A stretch of DNA of 29,397 bases. Source: Flavobacteriales bacterium UBA5422. Lineage in GTDB: Bacteria; Bacteroidota; Bacteroidia; Flavobacteriales_D; Crocinitomicaceae. A model generated the notes under the pieces. The model was not told the origin of the DNA, searched no databases, and saw only the letters and a list, made by a program, of their open reading frames with translations. Every line of letters begins with the position of its first letter. The first letter of the stretch is position 1. Shown here one piece after another: positions 13,684-22,293 of this stretch. The stretch is from the NCBI GenBank assembly GCA_002409405.1, contig DHNG01000039.1:26270-55666 (forward strand), in the 5' to 3' direction. Position numbers and translations under genes: made by a program.

Positions 13684-14256
13684 ATGACGATGGATAAACA
13701 AATTGCAGACCATTTTTTTGAAGCAGCAGAAATTTTGCAAAAATTTAACACAACTGAAAACTTTCAAAAGTTGACTGATGCAGGAAAATTAATGGTAGAA
13801 GCGATTGCTAATAAAGGAAAAATTATCAGCTGTGGCAATGGAGGATCAATGTGTGACGCCATGCATTTTGCAGAGGAACTGACGGGGAGATACAGAGATG
13901 ATCGTCCTGCATTGCCAGCGATTTCTATCTCGGATCCCAGTCACATTTCATGCGTAGCAAATGATTATGGATATGAGTTTGTTTTTTCCCGTTATTTACA
14001 AGCGATAGGGCAGCCAGGTGATGTGTTGCTGGCAATTTCAACTTCCGGAAATTCGAAAAATGTACTGAATGCAATCACTGTTGCTAAAGAAAAGGGGATG
14101 AAGGTGATAGGGCTTACAGGGAAAGATGGAGGGAAGATGGCTGCTGTTTGTGATGTAGAGATTCGTGCGCCACATTCTCCTTATGCAGACAGAGCACAGG
14201 AGATTCATATAAAATGTATTCACAGTCTGATTGACTTTATTGAAAGAAACAGCTAA
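13684..14256 (+). CDS. gmhA: GmhA, sedoheptulose 7-phosphate isomerase (SIS domain)
   Basis: First step of ADP-heptose synthesis for lipopolysaccharide core: sedoheptulose 7-phosphate to D-glycero-D-manno-heptose 7-phosphate. About 190 residues, the usual length. Visible are ISCGNGGSMCDAMHFAEEL with the SIS phosphate-binding loop and His/Glu metal or catalytic residues, TGRYRDDRPALPAISISD, VANDYGYEFVFSRYL, AISTSGNSKNV, LTGKDGG, and DRAQEIHIKCIHSLID with the Gln and His of the zinc site. The start at 13684 (or 13690) is set by the promoter position. It leads a run of five genes, 29 bases ahead of the phosphoglycerol transferase. No other heptose genes are in the window, so a role for another sugar phosphate is not excluded. 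Confidence 0.88.
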   Translation: MTMDKQIADHFFEAAEILQKFNTTENFQKLTDAGKLMVEAIANKGKIISCGNGGSMCDAMHFAEELTGRYRDDRPALPAISISDPSHISCVANDYGYEFVFSRYLQAIGQPGDVLLAISTSGNSKNVLNAITVAKEKGMKVIGLTGKDGGKMAAVCDVEIRAPHSPYADRAQEIHIKCIHSLIDFIERNS

Positions 14257-14285
14257 AATAGGGCTGTGAAGAAAGGTTCGTCTGT

Positions 14286-16181
14286 ATGAAGTTCATGGAT
14301 AAAATACCGTTGCAGGTGCGATTGTTGTTCCGGCAACTGTTGTTTGTTGTTGTCTTGATGACAGTGACACGCTTGATTTTTCATGTATTTAACCGACAGG
14401 CGTTTTCAGGAGTTAATGTGTACGATTATAGTGTAGGATTGTGGTTTGATTGCATTACAGTAGCCTTGCTTTTTCTCCCTTATACGATTGTATATGCGGC
14501 ACCGATACCGCTAGTAATAAGAAATAATAGATGGTATAAAGCAGCTTGTTCATTTATTTTTTTGGTTACTACGTTTTTAATTATCGGTTTAAACCTTGCG
14601 GATGTAGAGTATTTTAAATACACAAGTAAGCGTTCAACGATTGATCTGTTAACCATTTTAGGAGCAGGGTCAGATCTCAGGCAGTTGATCACTACATTTA
14701 TCAGTGATTTCTGGTACCTGATTATTTTATTTACAGCTGCGATCTACGGAGCCTTTCGTTTTTACCGAAAAAACAGTGATACTACTCAGCAGATAACTTC
14801 TTTTTGGAAAAACACCATTTATTACCTGTGTGTGATCGGATTGTTTGTTTTTATCGGTCGGGGAGGATTTGTATTTAAGCCGGTTGGAGTGTTAGATGCT
14901 TCACGCTATACGGATGCTTCCAAAACTGCATTGGTACTCAATACGCCTTTCACGATGATTAAATCAATTGGTAGTGAACGTTTAAAAGAAGAGAATTTTT
15001 ATCCTTCCATACAAGCAACAGAGCAGTACTTCAATCCCGTTAAAATAAGTCATCCGCAGCATGTGTTACCGGACGGAACAAATGTAGTGATTCTGATTTT
15101 GGAATCTTTTGGAAAAGAATTCATTGGTTATTACAGCCATGAGAAAACATACACGCCATTCCTGGATTCGTTATTGACGGAATCGATGACGTTTGATGCA
15201 GGATTCGCCAACGGAAAAAAATCAATTGAGGCGGTTCCATCTATTTTTGCATCCATTCCCAGTCTGCAGGACAATCCGTATATTTCTTCTCCTTACAATT
15301 CAAACAGAGTGGTCGGATTGCCGGAATTATTGAAGCAGCACGGTTATGAATCTGCATTCTTTCATGGCGCCACAAACGGATCGATGCGTTTTGATGCGTT
15401 TGCTGATTACGTCGGTTTTGATCATTATTTTGGGCGAAAAGAATATGGAAATGATGCTCATTTTGACAAAACATGGGGGATTTCGGATGAATATTTCAAT
15501 CCGTGGACGGCAAAAAAACTTTCAACATTAAAACAGCCCTTCCTGGCTACGTTGTTTACGATTTCGTCCCATCATCCGTTTTATATTCCGGAACACCGGA
15601 AAAAGGAGGTCATCTATGGACCGCAACCTTTGTGTGCTTCGATCAGTTACGGGGACGTATCATTAAAACTCTTTTTTGAAGAAGCAAAAAAACAACCTTG
15701 GTACGAAAATACGGTGTTTATCATTTGTGCGGACCATACACCGGGAACTGCAACGGACTTTTACAATCAACGAACGCAACTTTACCAGATTCCCTTTGCC
15801 ATCTATCATCCGGGAGGGAAATTGCCGAAAGGAAAGAGCGAGCAACTCATCCAGCAAATTGATATTTATCCTACGATTCTGGATTTACTCAATATCCATA
15901 CCGATTTTTATTCGTTTGGAAATTCTATTTACGATAAAACAAAAAGATTTTCAATTAGTTATCTGGAAGGGAATTACTTTTATTTTGAAAATGATAAAAT
16001 GCTCGTTTTTTCGGGAAATCAGGCACGAAATTTGTACGATTTCAAATCGAGAAGCAATTCATTGGTAGATGTTCGTTCAATGCATCAAAAAGAAGTTGAT
16101 CAGTATGAACAAACATTGAAAGCAATCATCCAGCGATACAACCATGATTTGATTCGTAACAAAACAACGGCAATCAAATGA
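14286..16181 (+). CDS. LtaS/OpgB-like membrane phosphoglycerol transferase (sulfatase fold)
   Basis: A 631-residue membrane enzyme of the alkaline phosphatase superfamily. Five membrane spans at about 16-36, 51-75, 86-104, 141-160 and 178-196, then a large periplasmic catalytic domain from about 260 to 615. The metal ligand is Glu273 (LILESFGKEF), the nucleophile position is Ser313 (FANGKKSIEA) where lipoteichoic acid synthase has Thr, and the other ligands are in CADHTPG (Asp483, His484). In LtaS and OpgB the reaction moves glycerol phosphate from phosphatidylglycerol to an acceptor and leaves diacylglycerol; some relatives move phosphoethanolamine instead, so donor and acceptor here are inferred. 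Its last bases overlap the ATG of a lipid kinase gene (ATGA at 16178-16181), which supports diacylglycerol as product. Confidence 0.87.
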   Translation: MKFMDKIPLQVRLLFRQLLFVVVLMTVTRLIFHVFNRQAFSGVNVYDYSVGLWFDCITVALLFLPYTIVYAAPIPLVIRNNRWYKAACSFIFLVTTFLIIGLNLADVEYFKYTSKRSTIDLLTILGAGSDLRQLITTFISDFWYLIILFTAAIYGAFRFYRKNSDTTQQITSFWKNTIYYLCVIGLFVFIGRGGFVFKPVGVLDASRYTDASKTALVLNTPFTMIKSIGSERLKEENFYPSIQATEQYFNPVKISHPQHVLPDGTNVVILILESFGKEFIGYYSHEKTYTPFLDSLLTESMTFDAGFANGKKSIEAVPSIFASIPSLQDNPYISSPYNSNRVVGLPELLKQHGYESAFFHGATNGSMRFDAFADYVGFDHYFGRKEYGNDAHFDKTWGISDEYFNPWTAKKLSTLKQPFLATLFTISSHHPFYIPEHRKKEVIYGPQPLCASISYGDVSLKLFFEEAKKQPWYENTVFIICADHTPGTATDFYNQRTQLYQIPFAIYHPGGKLPKGKSEQLIQQIDIYPTILDLLNIHTDFYSFGNSIYDKTKRFSISYLEGNYFYFENDKMLVFSGNQARNLYDFKSRSNSLVDVRSMHQKEVDQYEQTLKAIIQRYNHDLIRNKTTAIK

Positions 16182-17056
16182 GAACGAGAATACGATTTAT
16201 CATCAATCCGATCTCCGGAGTAGGGAAGAAGGGAATAATTCCCGGATTGATCGAACGTTATCTGGATGCAGAACGGTTCGATTATGATATTGTGTATACG
16301 GAATATCGGAAACATGCGAAAGAACTGGCGTATCAGTCTTCTGTTGAGAAGATTGATATTGTGTGTGCTGTTGGCGGTGATGGTTCTGTACATGAAGTCG
16401 GAACCGCATTGATTGGTACAAAAACAAAGCTGGCCATCATTCCGACCGGATCCGGAAACGGATTGGCACGTCACTTGAATATTCCTTTAAACATTGAAAA
16501 AGCAATTCAAAATATTAATGAAATGCACGTGATGCAGATGGATACGGTACTTGTTAATGACAAGCCGTTTTTAAATGCAGGAGGATATGGATTTGATGCT
16601 TTGATTGCCAAAAAATTTGATGAAGGAAAAAAGAGAGGATTCTTTACCTATATTAAACTGGTGATGCGGGAGTTCTTCAAATATAACCCTGTAAATGTAT
16701 CAGTGGATGTCAACGGGCAAGTGAAAAGTATGCCGGTGATGTTGTGTACAATTGCCAATGCATCCGAATTTGGAAACGGGTTCTGTGTTTCTCCGAAATC
16801 AGATGTTACGGATGGTAAAATCGAATTGTTCCTGTTGAAACCATTCCGATTCTGGTCACTTCCGCTCCTTGCATTCCAATTTTTCAGAAGAAAAACGGAT
16901 CAATCGAAATTTGCTGAAATCATCAGCTTTGAAAAAGCACGGATCAGTTTGTCAAAAAGTATGGCACACTACGATGGTGAACCGTTTGATGTGAGAAAGG
17001 AATTAAATGTGCAGGTTGTTCCCAAAAGTTTGCATATTTTAGCAGGAAAAAAATAA
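16178..17056 (+). CDS. Diacylglycerol/lipid kinase (YegS/DgkB family)
   Basis: A 292-residue soluble kinase that would phosphorylate diacylglycerol or a related lipid with ATP. The family signature is clear: FIINPISGVGKK at the start, the nucleotide loop VGGDGSVHEV at about residues 66-75, PTGSGNGLARHL at about 89-100, then NAGGYGFDALIA and a C-terminal beta domain with DGKIELFLL and YDGEPFD (acidic residue equivalent to the catalytic base region). The ATG overlaps the stop of the LtaS-like gene, so the two proteins are made together. With that partner, recycling of diacylglycerol to phosphatidic acid is the likely role; sphingoid or other lipid substrates are known for relatives. Confidence 0.9.
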   Translation: MRTRIRFIINPISGVGKKGIIPGLIERYLDAERFDYDIVYTEYRKHAKELAYQSSVEKIDIVCAVGGDGSVHEVGTALIGTKTKLAIIPTGSGNGLARHLNIPLNIEKAIQNINEMHVMQMDTVLVNDKPFLNAGGYGFDALIAKKFDEGKKRGFFTYIKLVMREFFKYNPVNVSVDVNGQVKSMPVMLCTIANASEFGNGFCVSPKSDVTDGKIELFLLKPFRFWSLPLLAFQFFRRKTDQSKFAEIISFEKARISLSKSMAHYDGEPFDVRKELNVQVVPKSLHILAGKK

Positions 17057-17062
17057 GATACG

Positions 17063-17515
17063 ATGTCGTTCATTCAACCTGATTTAGAAACATTTCTTCA
17101 CCACCTGAATAAACTGGATGCCTCAACCAAGCCTTTGTGGGGAAAAATGAGTGCACAACGAATGGTGGAGCACCTGGCAGATGTCATTTATATGTCTACG
17201 GGTACAGAACAGTTCGAGCTGTTGATCCCGGAAGAAAAGGTTGAAAAAGCAAAAGCGTGGTTAGCTTCTGATAAGCCAATGCCCAAAGAGTTTAATGTTC
17301 CTTTTGCACCGGAAGAATATACTTTGAGACATGAAGAACTGGAGCTGGCAGTTGACGAATTTGTTGATGCGTGGCTGGTATATGAAGAATACTATGCGTC
17401 CAATCCGGACAAAGAAAATTTGCATCCGTTTTACGGATGGTTGAATAAAGCAGAATGGGATCGTATTCATTCAAAACATTTCACACATCATTTTGAACAA
17501 TTTGGATTGATGTAA
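17063..17515 (+). CDS. DUF1569/DinB-like protein
   Basis: A 150-residue soluble protein. The opening DLETFLHHLNKLDASTKPLWGKMSAQRMVEHLADVI and the end DRIHSKHFTHHFEQFGLM give the spaced histidines of the DinB/YfiT four-helix metal-binding fold, closest to DUF1569 in length and in the terminal H-x-x-H-x-x-x-H-F-x-Q-F pattern. Members of this superfamily are thiol-dependent transferases or unknown. It starts six bases after the lipid kinase stop, so it is in the same transcript; why it is there is not clear. A function in the envelope module cannot be claimed. Confidence 0.75.
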   Translation: MSFIQPDLETFLHHLNKLDASTKPLWGKMSAQRMVEHLADVIYMSTGTEQFELLIPEEKVEKAKAWLASDKPMPKEFNVPFAPEEYTLRHEELELAVDEFVDAWLVYEEYYASNPDKENLHPFYGWLNKAEWDRIHSKHFTHHFEQFGLM

Positions 17516-17573
17516 GTTATTCATTTTTAGACTGTCGTGACTAAACACCTCTATTAATAAATAAACACCAATC

Positions 17574-20500
17574 ATGTCGTTAGGAAGATTTAATTTTTTG
17601 AAACGAAAAAAATTCTGGAAGCGTCTCGTCATTTTTACATTTCTGATTCCGGTCTTGTTGTTTGTGGTGTTAATCACAATTGTTTATTACAAGCAAGATA
17701 CGATCGTTAAGGAATTGGTTGCAACACTGAACGAAGATTTTGAAGGGACAATCAGTATCAAAGACAGTCACATTGCACCTTTTGCAAACTTCCCTTACAT
17801 TTCCATTGATATCGAAGGTCTCGAAGTATTTGAGTTTGATCAATCAATCGCTGCTGAGCGTATTGTTTCTGTTCAGGATGTGTATGTCGGGTTTGATATT
17901 ATGGGACTTATCAGCGGGAAATACGATGTTAAATCCATCAAGTTGAGTAAAGGCGATATCCGGATTGTGCAACACACAGATGGTACGCTCAATATTGTCA
18001 ATGCATTCAAAACAAAAAAAGAAATCGAGAGTGTGGAAGAAGAGTTCCACCTGGATCTCAAATCGATCGTTTTAAAAGACATTGATATTTCAAAATTAAA
18101 CGAAACAAATGGCGTTTTGATTGATGTACTTGTTACGGATGGGAAAACATCATTTAAAACAACCAATGACCACCTTGCGATCGGATTGGATTCCAGGTTC
18201 CAAATAAGCCTGGTGAAAGATGGAGACAGCACATCCATCAAGCACAAGCATTTTGAAGTTGACACGGAAATTGATTTTAATCACCTCAATCAATTGCTGA
18301 CAATCTCTCCGACAGAAGTAATATTGGAGGGAGCTTCTTTTAATTTTGAAGGAAAGCTGGAACTGGCAAAAGATGTTGACCTGGATCTGCATTTCAGCGG
18401 AAAGAAGAAAGACTTTAATTTATTCCTGGCAATGGCTCCGGAAGAATTGGTTCCTGTATTAAAGCAGTTTGAAAACAAAGGAGACATTTTTTTTGATGCG
18501 ACAATCAAAGGTAAATCTGCCAATGGACATCAACCGGCAATCAATGCGCGATTCGGATGCAGCAACGGGTATTTTCACAATGTAGAATCGGAAAAGAAAC
18601 TGGAAGAAATCGGGTTCAAAGGGTCATTTACAAATGGGAAAGAACGTACGATTTCTTCTATGCGGTTTGAGTTGGAGAACTTCACAGCAAAACCGGAAGC
18701 AGGAACATTCAAAGGAAAACTAATTGTAGCAAATTTTCTTTCTCCGGAGATAGATATGAACCTGGTGTCCGATTTTGACCTGGATTACCTGGCAAAATTT
18801 CTGAATCTGAAGGAATTGAAAGGACTTTCCGGTCGTGTACTTCTGACGATGAATTTCAAGGATATTATCGATCTGAATAACCCGGAAAAAAGTTTGGAGC
18901 ATCTGAATCAATCGTATAAGAGTGAGTTGGAAATCCGCAAATTGAAATTCAAATCATCCTTGTTTCATTTACCGCTTGAAAACCTGGATTTGAAAGCCGA
19001 GATGATCGGTAATCAGGCAAAGATTGATCACTTGCAATTGAAAGTAGGAAAATCAGATGTGTCTATTAACGGTTTTATAAGTGATCTTCCTGCGATTATC
19101 CATCATACTTCGACTCCTGTTACAACCAACCTGAATATTCGTTCCGGATACCTGGATATTCACGAATTGACAGCGGTGGATAAAACGAAAAAGCCGGTAG
19201 ATGAACAGATTGAAAATTTAAGTTTGAAACTGAAGTTTGTCAGTTCAGCAAAAGCGATCACCGAATCACCGAATTTGCCTGTCGGGGAGTTCTTTATTGA
19301 CGATTTTTATGCAAAAATGAAACACTATCCACATACGTTACATGATTTTCATGCAGATGTTTTTGTGGATGAAAATGATTTCAGAGTTGTTGATTTTTCT
19401 GGTATTATTGACGATTCCGATTTTCATTTTTCAGGTCGATTGGACAATTATCCGATCTGGTTTGAAGACAAAATTCAGGGAGATACACGGGTTGAATTTG
19501 ACTTCACCTCCAATGTAATGCGATTGGATAATGTATTTACGTATGGTGGTGATCGATTTGTACCGGAAGATTACCGTCATGAAGTTGTAAGTGGTTTGAA
19601 ATTGCACGGCGTGACAGATTTACATTTTAAGGATGGACATTTAACATCAACCGATTTTCAATTGAGCCAGTTTCAAGGGAAAATGAAAGTACATCCGTTG
19701 AAATTTGAGCAATTCAGCGGACGTGTTCACCTGGAAAAAGAATTTATTAAAGTGAAACAACTGAAGGGGAAAATGGGGAGATCTTCTTTTGCTGTAGACT
19801 TTGATTACAATTTAACAGATAATCAAAAAGTAAAGAATAGGCTGACGATTGAATCACCTCGCCTTGATTTCGATGAGTTGATGAATTATAACCTGCATCC
19901 GACTGAAAAAACTGCAACTGCTTCAACAGCGGTTGATCATGACAATGTCTTTAGTATTTACGATTTTGATTTTCCGGAGATAGAAATCAAAGCATCCATC
20001 ACTGAATTGGATTATCACAAGTACATCCTTCGGAATGTCAAGGCCGATATTAAAAGTGAATCCAATCATTTCATTCGCATCAACAAATTAGCGATGAATA
20101 CCGCAGGAGGTCATTTTGATATTAGTGGCTACCTGAACGGAAAAGATAAGAAGCACATCTACCTCAATCCGGAAATAAAAGTAACGGGAGTAGATCTGGA
20201 TAAGTTAATGGTGAAATTTGATAATTTCGGTCAGGATCAATTGCTTTCAGAAAATCTACACGGAAAATTTACCGGAACAATCACCGGGAAAATTCACCTG
20301 CATGCGGACTTAGTACCTAAGATTGATGATTCCGAATTGTCGATTGAGATGCAGGTATTGAATGGAAAATTGGAGAAATTCGGTCCCATCCTTGCGTTGA
20401 GTAATTATTTTGAAGACAGTAAATTAAAAAGTGTTGTTTTTGACACGCTTCAAAATACGTTTACGCTGAAAAACGGGAATATTTCCATTCCGGCAATGAC

Positions 20501-20759
20501 CATTAATTCCAATCTGGGATTTTTGGAAATAAGAGGGAATCAGAAAATATCAGGTAAGATGGATATGAATTACCTGGTCGGAGTTCCCTGGAAATTAATT
20601 TCCCAGGTGGCGGGTAAAAAGCTATTCAAGCGTTCGAAAGGAGACGGGACAGATCCGGAAGAAATTCAATACCGACAGGAAAACTCAAAGTTTCTATACA
20701 TTAAGATGGAAGGAGACCTGGAGAATTATAAGATCGGACTTTCAAAGAAACCAAAGTAG
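17574..20759 (+). CDS. AsmA-like large envelope protein
   Basis: A 1061-residue protein with one N-terminal membrane span (about 17-40, RLVIFTFLIPVLLFVVLITIVYY) and a long periplasmic part made of alternating beta strands. The start, with ELVATLNEDFEGTISIKDSHIAPFANFPYISIDIEGLEV and YVGFDIMGLISGKYDVKSI, is the classic AsmA N-terminal arrangement; the C-terminal third (NGKLEKFGPILALSNYF, LKNGNISIPAMTINSNLGFLEIRG) is the AsmA-like C-terminal region. AsmA/TamB/YhdP proteins form hydrophobic grooves that move phospholipids between membranes. The gene follows the DUF1569 gene by 58 bases with no visible promoter between, so it is probably part of the gmhA run. It ends far from its terminator, about 200 bases downstream. 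Confidence 0.85.
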   Translation: MSLGRFNFLKRKKFWKRLVIFTFLIPVLLFVVLITIVYYKQDTIVKELVATLNEDFEGTISIKDSHIAPFANFPYISIDIEGLEVFEFDQSIAAERIVSVQDVYVGFDIMGLISGKYDVKSIKLSKGDIRIVQHTDGTLNIVNAFKTKKEIESVEEEFHLDLKSIVLKDIDISKLNETNGVLIDVLVTDGKTSFKTTNDHLAIGLDSRFQISLVKDGDSTSIKHKHFEVDTEIDFNHLNQLLTISPTEVILEGASFNFEGKLELAKDVDLDLHFSGKKKDFNLFLAMAPEELVPVLKQFENKGDIFFDATIKGKSANGHQPAINARFGCSNGYFHNVESEKKLEEIGFKGSFTNGKERTISSMRFELENFTAKPEAGTFKGKLIVANFLSPEIDMNLVSDFDLDYLAKFLNLKELKGLSGRVLLTMNFKDIIDLNNPEKSLEHLNQSYKSELEIRKLKFKSSLFHLPLENLDLKAEMIGNQAKIDHLQLKVGKSDVSINGFISDLPAIIHHTSTPVTTNLNIRSGYLDIHELTAVDKTKKPVDEQIENLSLKLKFVSSAKAITESPNLPVGEFFIDDFYAKMKHYPHTLHDFHADVFVDENDFRVVDFSGIIDDSDFHFSGRLDNYPIWFEDKIQGDTRVEFDFTSNVMRLDNVFTYGGDRFVPEDYRHEVVSGLKLHGVTDLHFKDGHLTSTDFQLSQFQGKMKVHPLKFEQFSGRVHLEKEFIKVKQLKGKMGRSSFAVDFDYNLTDNQKVKNRLTIESPRLDFDELMNYNLHPTEKTATASTAVDHDNVFSIYDFDFPEIEIKASITELDYHKYILRNVKADIKSESNHFIRINKLAMNTAGGHFDISGYLNGKDKKHIYLNPEIKVTGVDLDKLMVKFDNFGQDQLLSENLHGKFTGTITGKIHLHADLVPKIDDSELSIEMQVLNGKLEKFGPILALSNYFEDSKLKSVVFDTLQNTFTLKNGNISIPAMTINSNLGFLEIRGNQKISGKMDMNYLVGVPWKLISQVAGKKLFKRSKGDGTDPEEIQYRQENSKFLYIKMEGDLENYKIGLSKKPK

Positions 20760-20952
20760 ATTGTTGAATAACCTAACTCTGTTGCAAAATTAAACAGAAG
20801 AGAGAAAGGAACACACACTTCAAGTGCAATAAGAGTAAAACAATCCGACGAACGAAGTGAATCGCTATGCATCATTGTATTTGTGCTATGTGGTTTATAC
20901 CTTGTTTTTTAGAACAGTATTTTTCAGATTTATTACAAACATTACAAGAAAT
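20760..20952. other. Intergenic stretch without recognised features
   Basis: Between the AsmA-like gene and the terminator at 20953. I see no RNA gene, repeat or promoter that I can support. A 40-codon frame from 20867 runs into the terminator hairpin and is best read as chance. Confidence 0.6.
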
Positions 20953-20987
20953 AAAAACGGGAGCCCATTATGAACTCCCGTTTTTTT
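20953..20987. terminator. Strong bidirectional terminator
   Basis: An 11-bp stem, AAAAACGGGAG (20953-20963) with CTCCCGTTTTT (20975-20985), 11-base loop, T run on both strands. It can stop both the AsmA-like gene from the left and the T9SS protein gene from the right. Confidence 0.9.
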
Positions 20988-21003
20988 AGTGTCGATGCAT
21001 TTC

Positions 21004-21723
21004 TTATTTCTTTACAAACTTGTGGATACTTTTTGTTTCTCCTTTGATTAAGTGAATGAAGTAAATTCCTTCTTTTACATCTGAAATATCCAATTTTTCT
21101 TCGGAAGTATTGATTTCTTGTTGAGAAATTAATTGTCCGTTTACACCGTATACTTCAATAGATTCATACAAATCAGCATTCACAATATTGATGTTTGTCG
21201 ATGCAGGATTCGGATAGATATACACCTGATCCGGTGCCAATACCGTTGTACTCAACTCCTGTTCTTCAATAACCAGTCTGTATCCTGAAAATGTATAATT
21301 AACAGGTGCCGGGAATGATCCGACCATAATGGTTGCCTGAATGACAATTTCAATCGGATGTGTACCAATTTGTGTATTATTTGCTGTTCCGGTCAATTGT
21401 GCGCATCCTGCTGTCCCACCATTGTATTGACAGTTAGCAGCAGAACACTGATAGGTAAACCCGCTTGGAAGTCCGTTTACAGCCGTAACTCTGTATGAGT
21501 TGATGGTTGCTCCGGAATAAGCAGGGTCGATATCTCCGGCATCAGAAGGTGCTTTGAAATCAAGTACCTGGATATAGGCAATATTGACAAATGCGGTGTC
21601 AAAATTCGTGGTGGTATCCGGCCATGCACCGAATGTAGAATCCTGGTATTGCGGATTACAAGTCTGAGCAGTTAAAAATCCTGCAGATAAAGCCAGTAAA
21701 GCAGTTAGTAAACATTTTTTCAT
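21004..21723 (-). CDS. Secreted protein with T9SS type A sorting domain
   Basis: A 239-residue exported protein: signal peptide 1-19 (ending FLTAQ), an unrecognised N-terminal module of about 130 residues, and a T9SS sorting domain from about residue 166 (VYIYPNPASTNINIVN ... YFIHLIKGETKSIHKFVKK). The middle part has paired cysteines (about 93, 98 and 106, in CSAANCQYNGGTAGC) and sequence such as INSYRVTAVNGLPSGFTYQC, which looks like an immunoglobulin-like putative binding domain. No enzyme motif is visible. A weak -7-like TATATTCG lies at 21750-21757. It is probably a surface or secreted small binding protein; the ligand is unknown. Confidence 0.88.
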   Translation of the reverse strand: MKKCLLTALLALSAGFLTAQTCNPQYQDSTFGAWPDTTTNFDTAFVNIAYIQVLDFKAPSDAGDIDPAYSGATINSYRVTAVNGLPSGFTYQCSAANCQYNGGTAGCAQLTGTANNTQIGTHPIEIVIQATIMVGSFPAPVNYTFSGYRLVIEEQELSTTVLAPDQVYIYPNPASTNINIVNADLYESIEVYGVNGQLISQQEINTSEEKLDISDVKEGIYFIHLIKGETKSIHKFVKK

Positions 21724-21795
21724 AGTTTTTGTTTTTTGGGTTAATACTGCGAATATAGTAAAAGAATTAATGTTGCGTTAACCCCTGTGGAATAT

Positions 21796-22293
21796 TTATT
21801 TCCTCAAAAAAAAGAGTAATTTACTTGTAATAAACAGGATAGAAGTAAGTACAAGTAGCAAGAACAGAACCGTATAAAACAATGGATTTTGTGCTTTTAT
21901 AATTAACAGGATGGTAAATGCAGACACAGATACAATTATTGATCCGGATGTGATTTTTTGTAACAATGATGGTCGGTGATTTCTGACGTCCAGATACAAA
22001 GCGGAACCAATCAACAGGATATGTCCGGCAAGAACACTATTCCACAAAAGCGAATAGAGTGCTGGATAAAAAAGAATAACAGCCAGAGCAACAAAACAAA
22101 GGATTGCAACGAAAAATGCCAACTGATTGAAATTGGATGTGCGAAAAGCCGTCAATCCGATAAAAGCAGATGAAAATAACAATAGCGATTTAAAGAGGAA
22201 AGAAAAACTCCATTCTGTCCATAACAGAGCAAGTGAGCATGTAATTGCTGCCACTAAACAGATACCTGTTAAGACGGAGACAAGTTGTTTCAT
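21796..22293 (-). CDS. Polytopic membrane protein of unknown function
   Basis: A 165-residue protein with about six membrane spans (LVSVLTGICLVAAITCSLALL, FLFKSLLLFSSAFIGL, LAFFVAILCFVALAVILFY, LLWNSVLAGHILLIGSALYL, IIVSVSAFTILLII, FYTVLFLLLVLTSILFI) and almost no soluble loops. I use the ATG at 22293 because it overlaps the TGA of the arginase-family gene (ATGA at 22290-22293), a typical coupled pair; the longer frame would run deep into that gene. I do not recognise the family. The coupling might suggest a membrane partner for nitrogen metabolism, but that is only position. Confidence 0.75.
   Translation of the reverse strand: MKQLVSVLTGICLVAAITCSLALLWTEWSFSFLFKSLLLFSSAFIGLTAFRTSNFNQLAFFVAILCFVALAVILFYPALYSLLWNSVLAGHILLIGSALYLDVRNHRPSLLQKITSGSIIVSVSAFTILLIIKAQNPLFYTVLFLLLVLTSILFITSKLLFFLRK

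Noticed and set aside
20867..20989. 40-codon frame in the gap after the AsmA-like gene
   Set aside because: It runs through a strong terminator hairpin, has no promoter and an atypical residue mix.
21738..21784. Inverted repeat GGGTTAA ... TTAACCC upstream of the T9SS protein gene
   Set aside because: Only 7-bp arms with a 33-base loop in AT-rich sequence; likely chance, no matching copy nearby.
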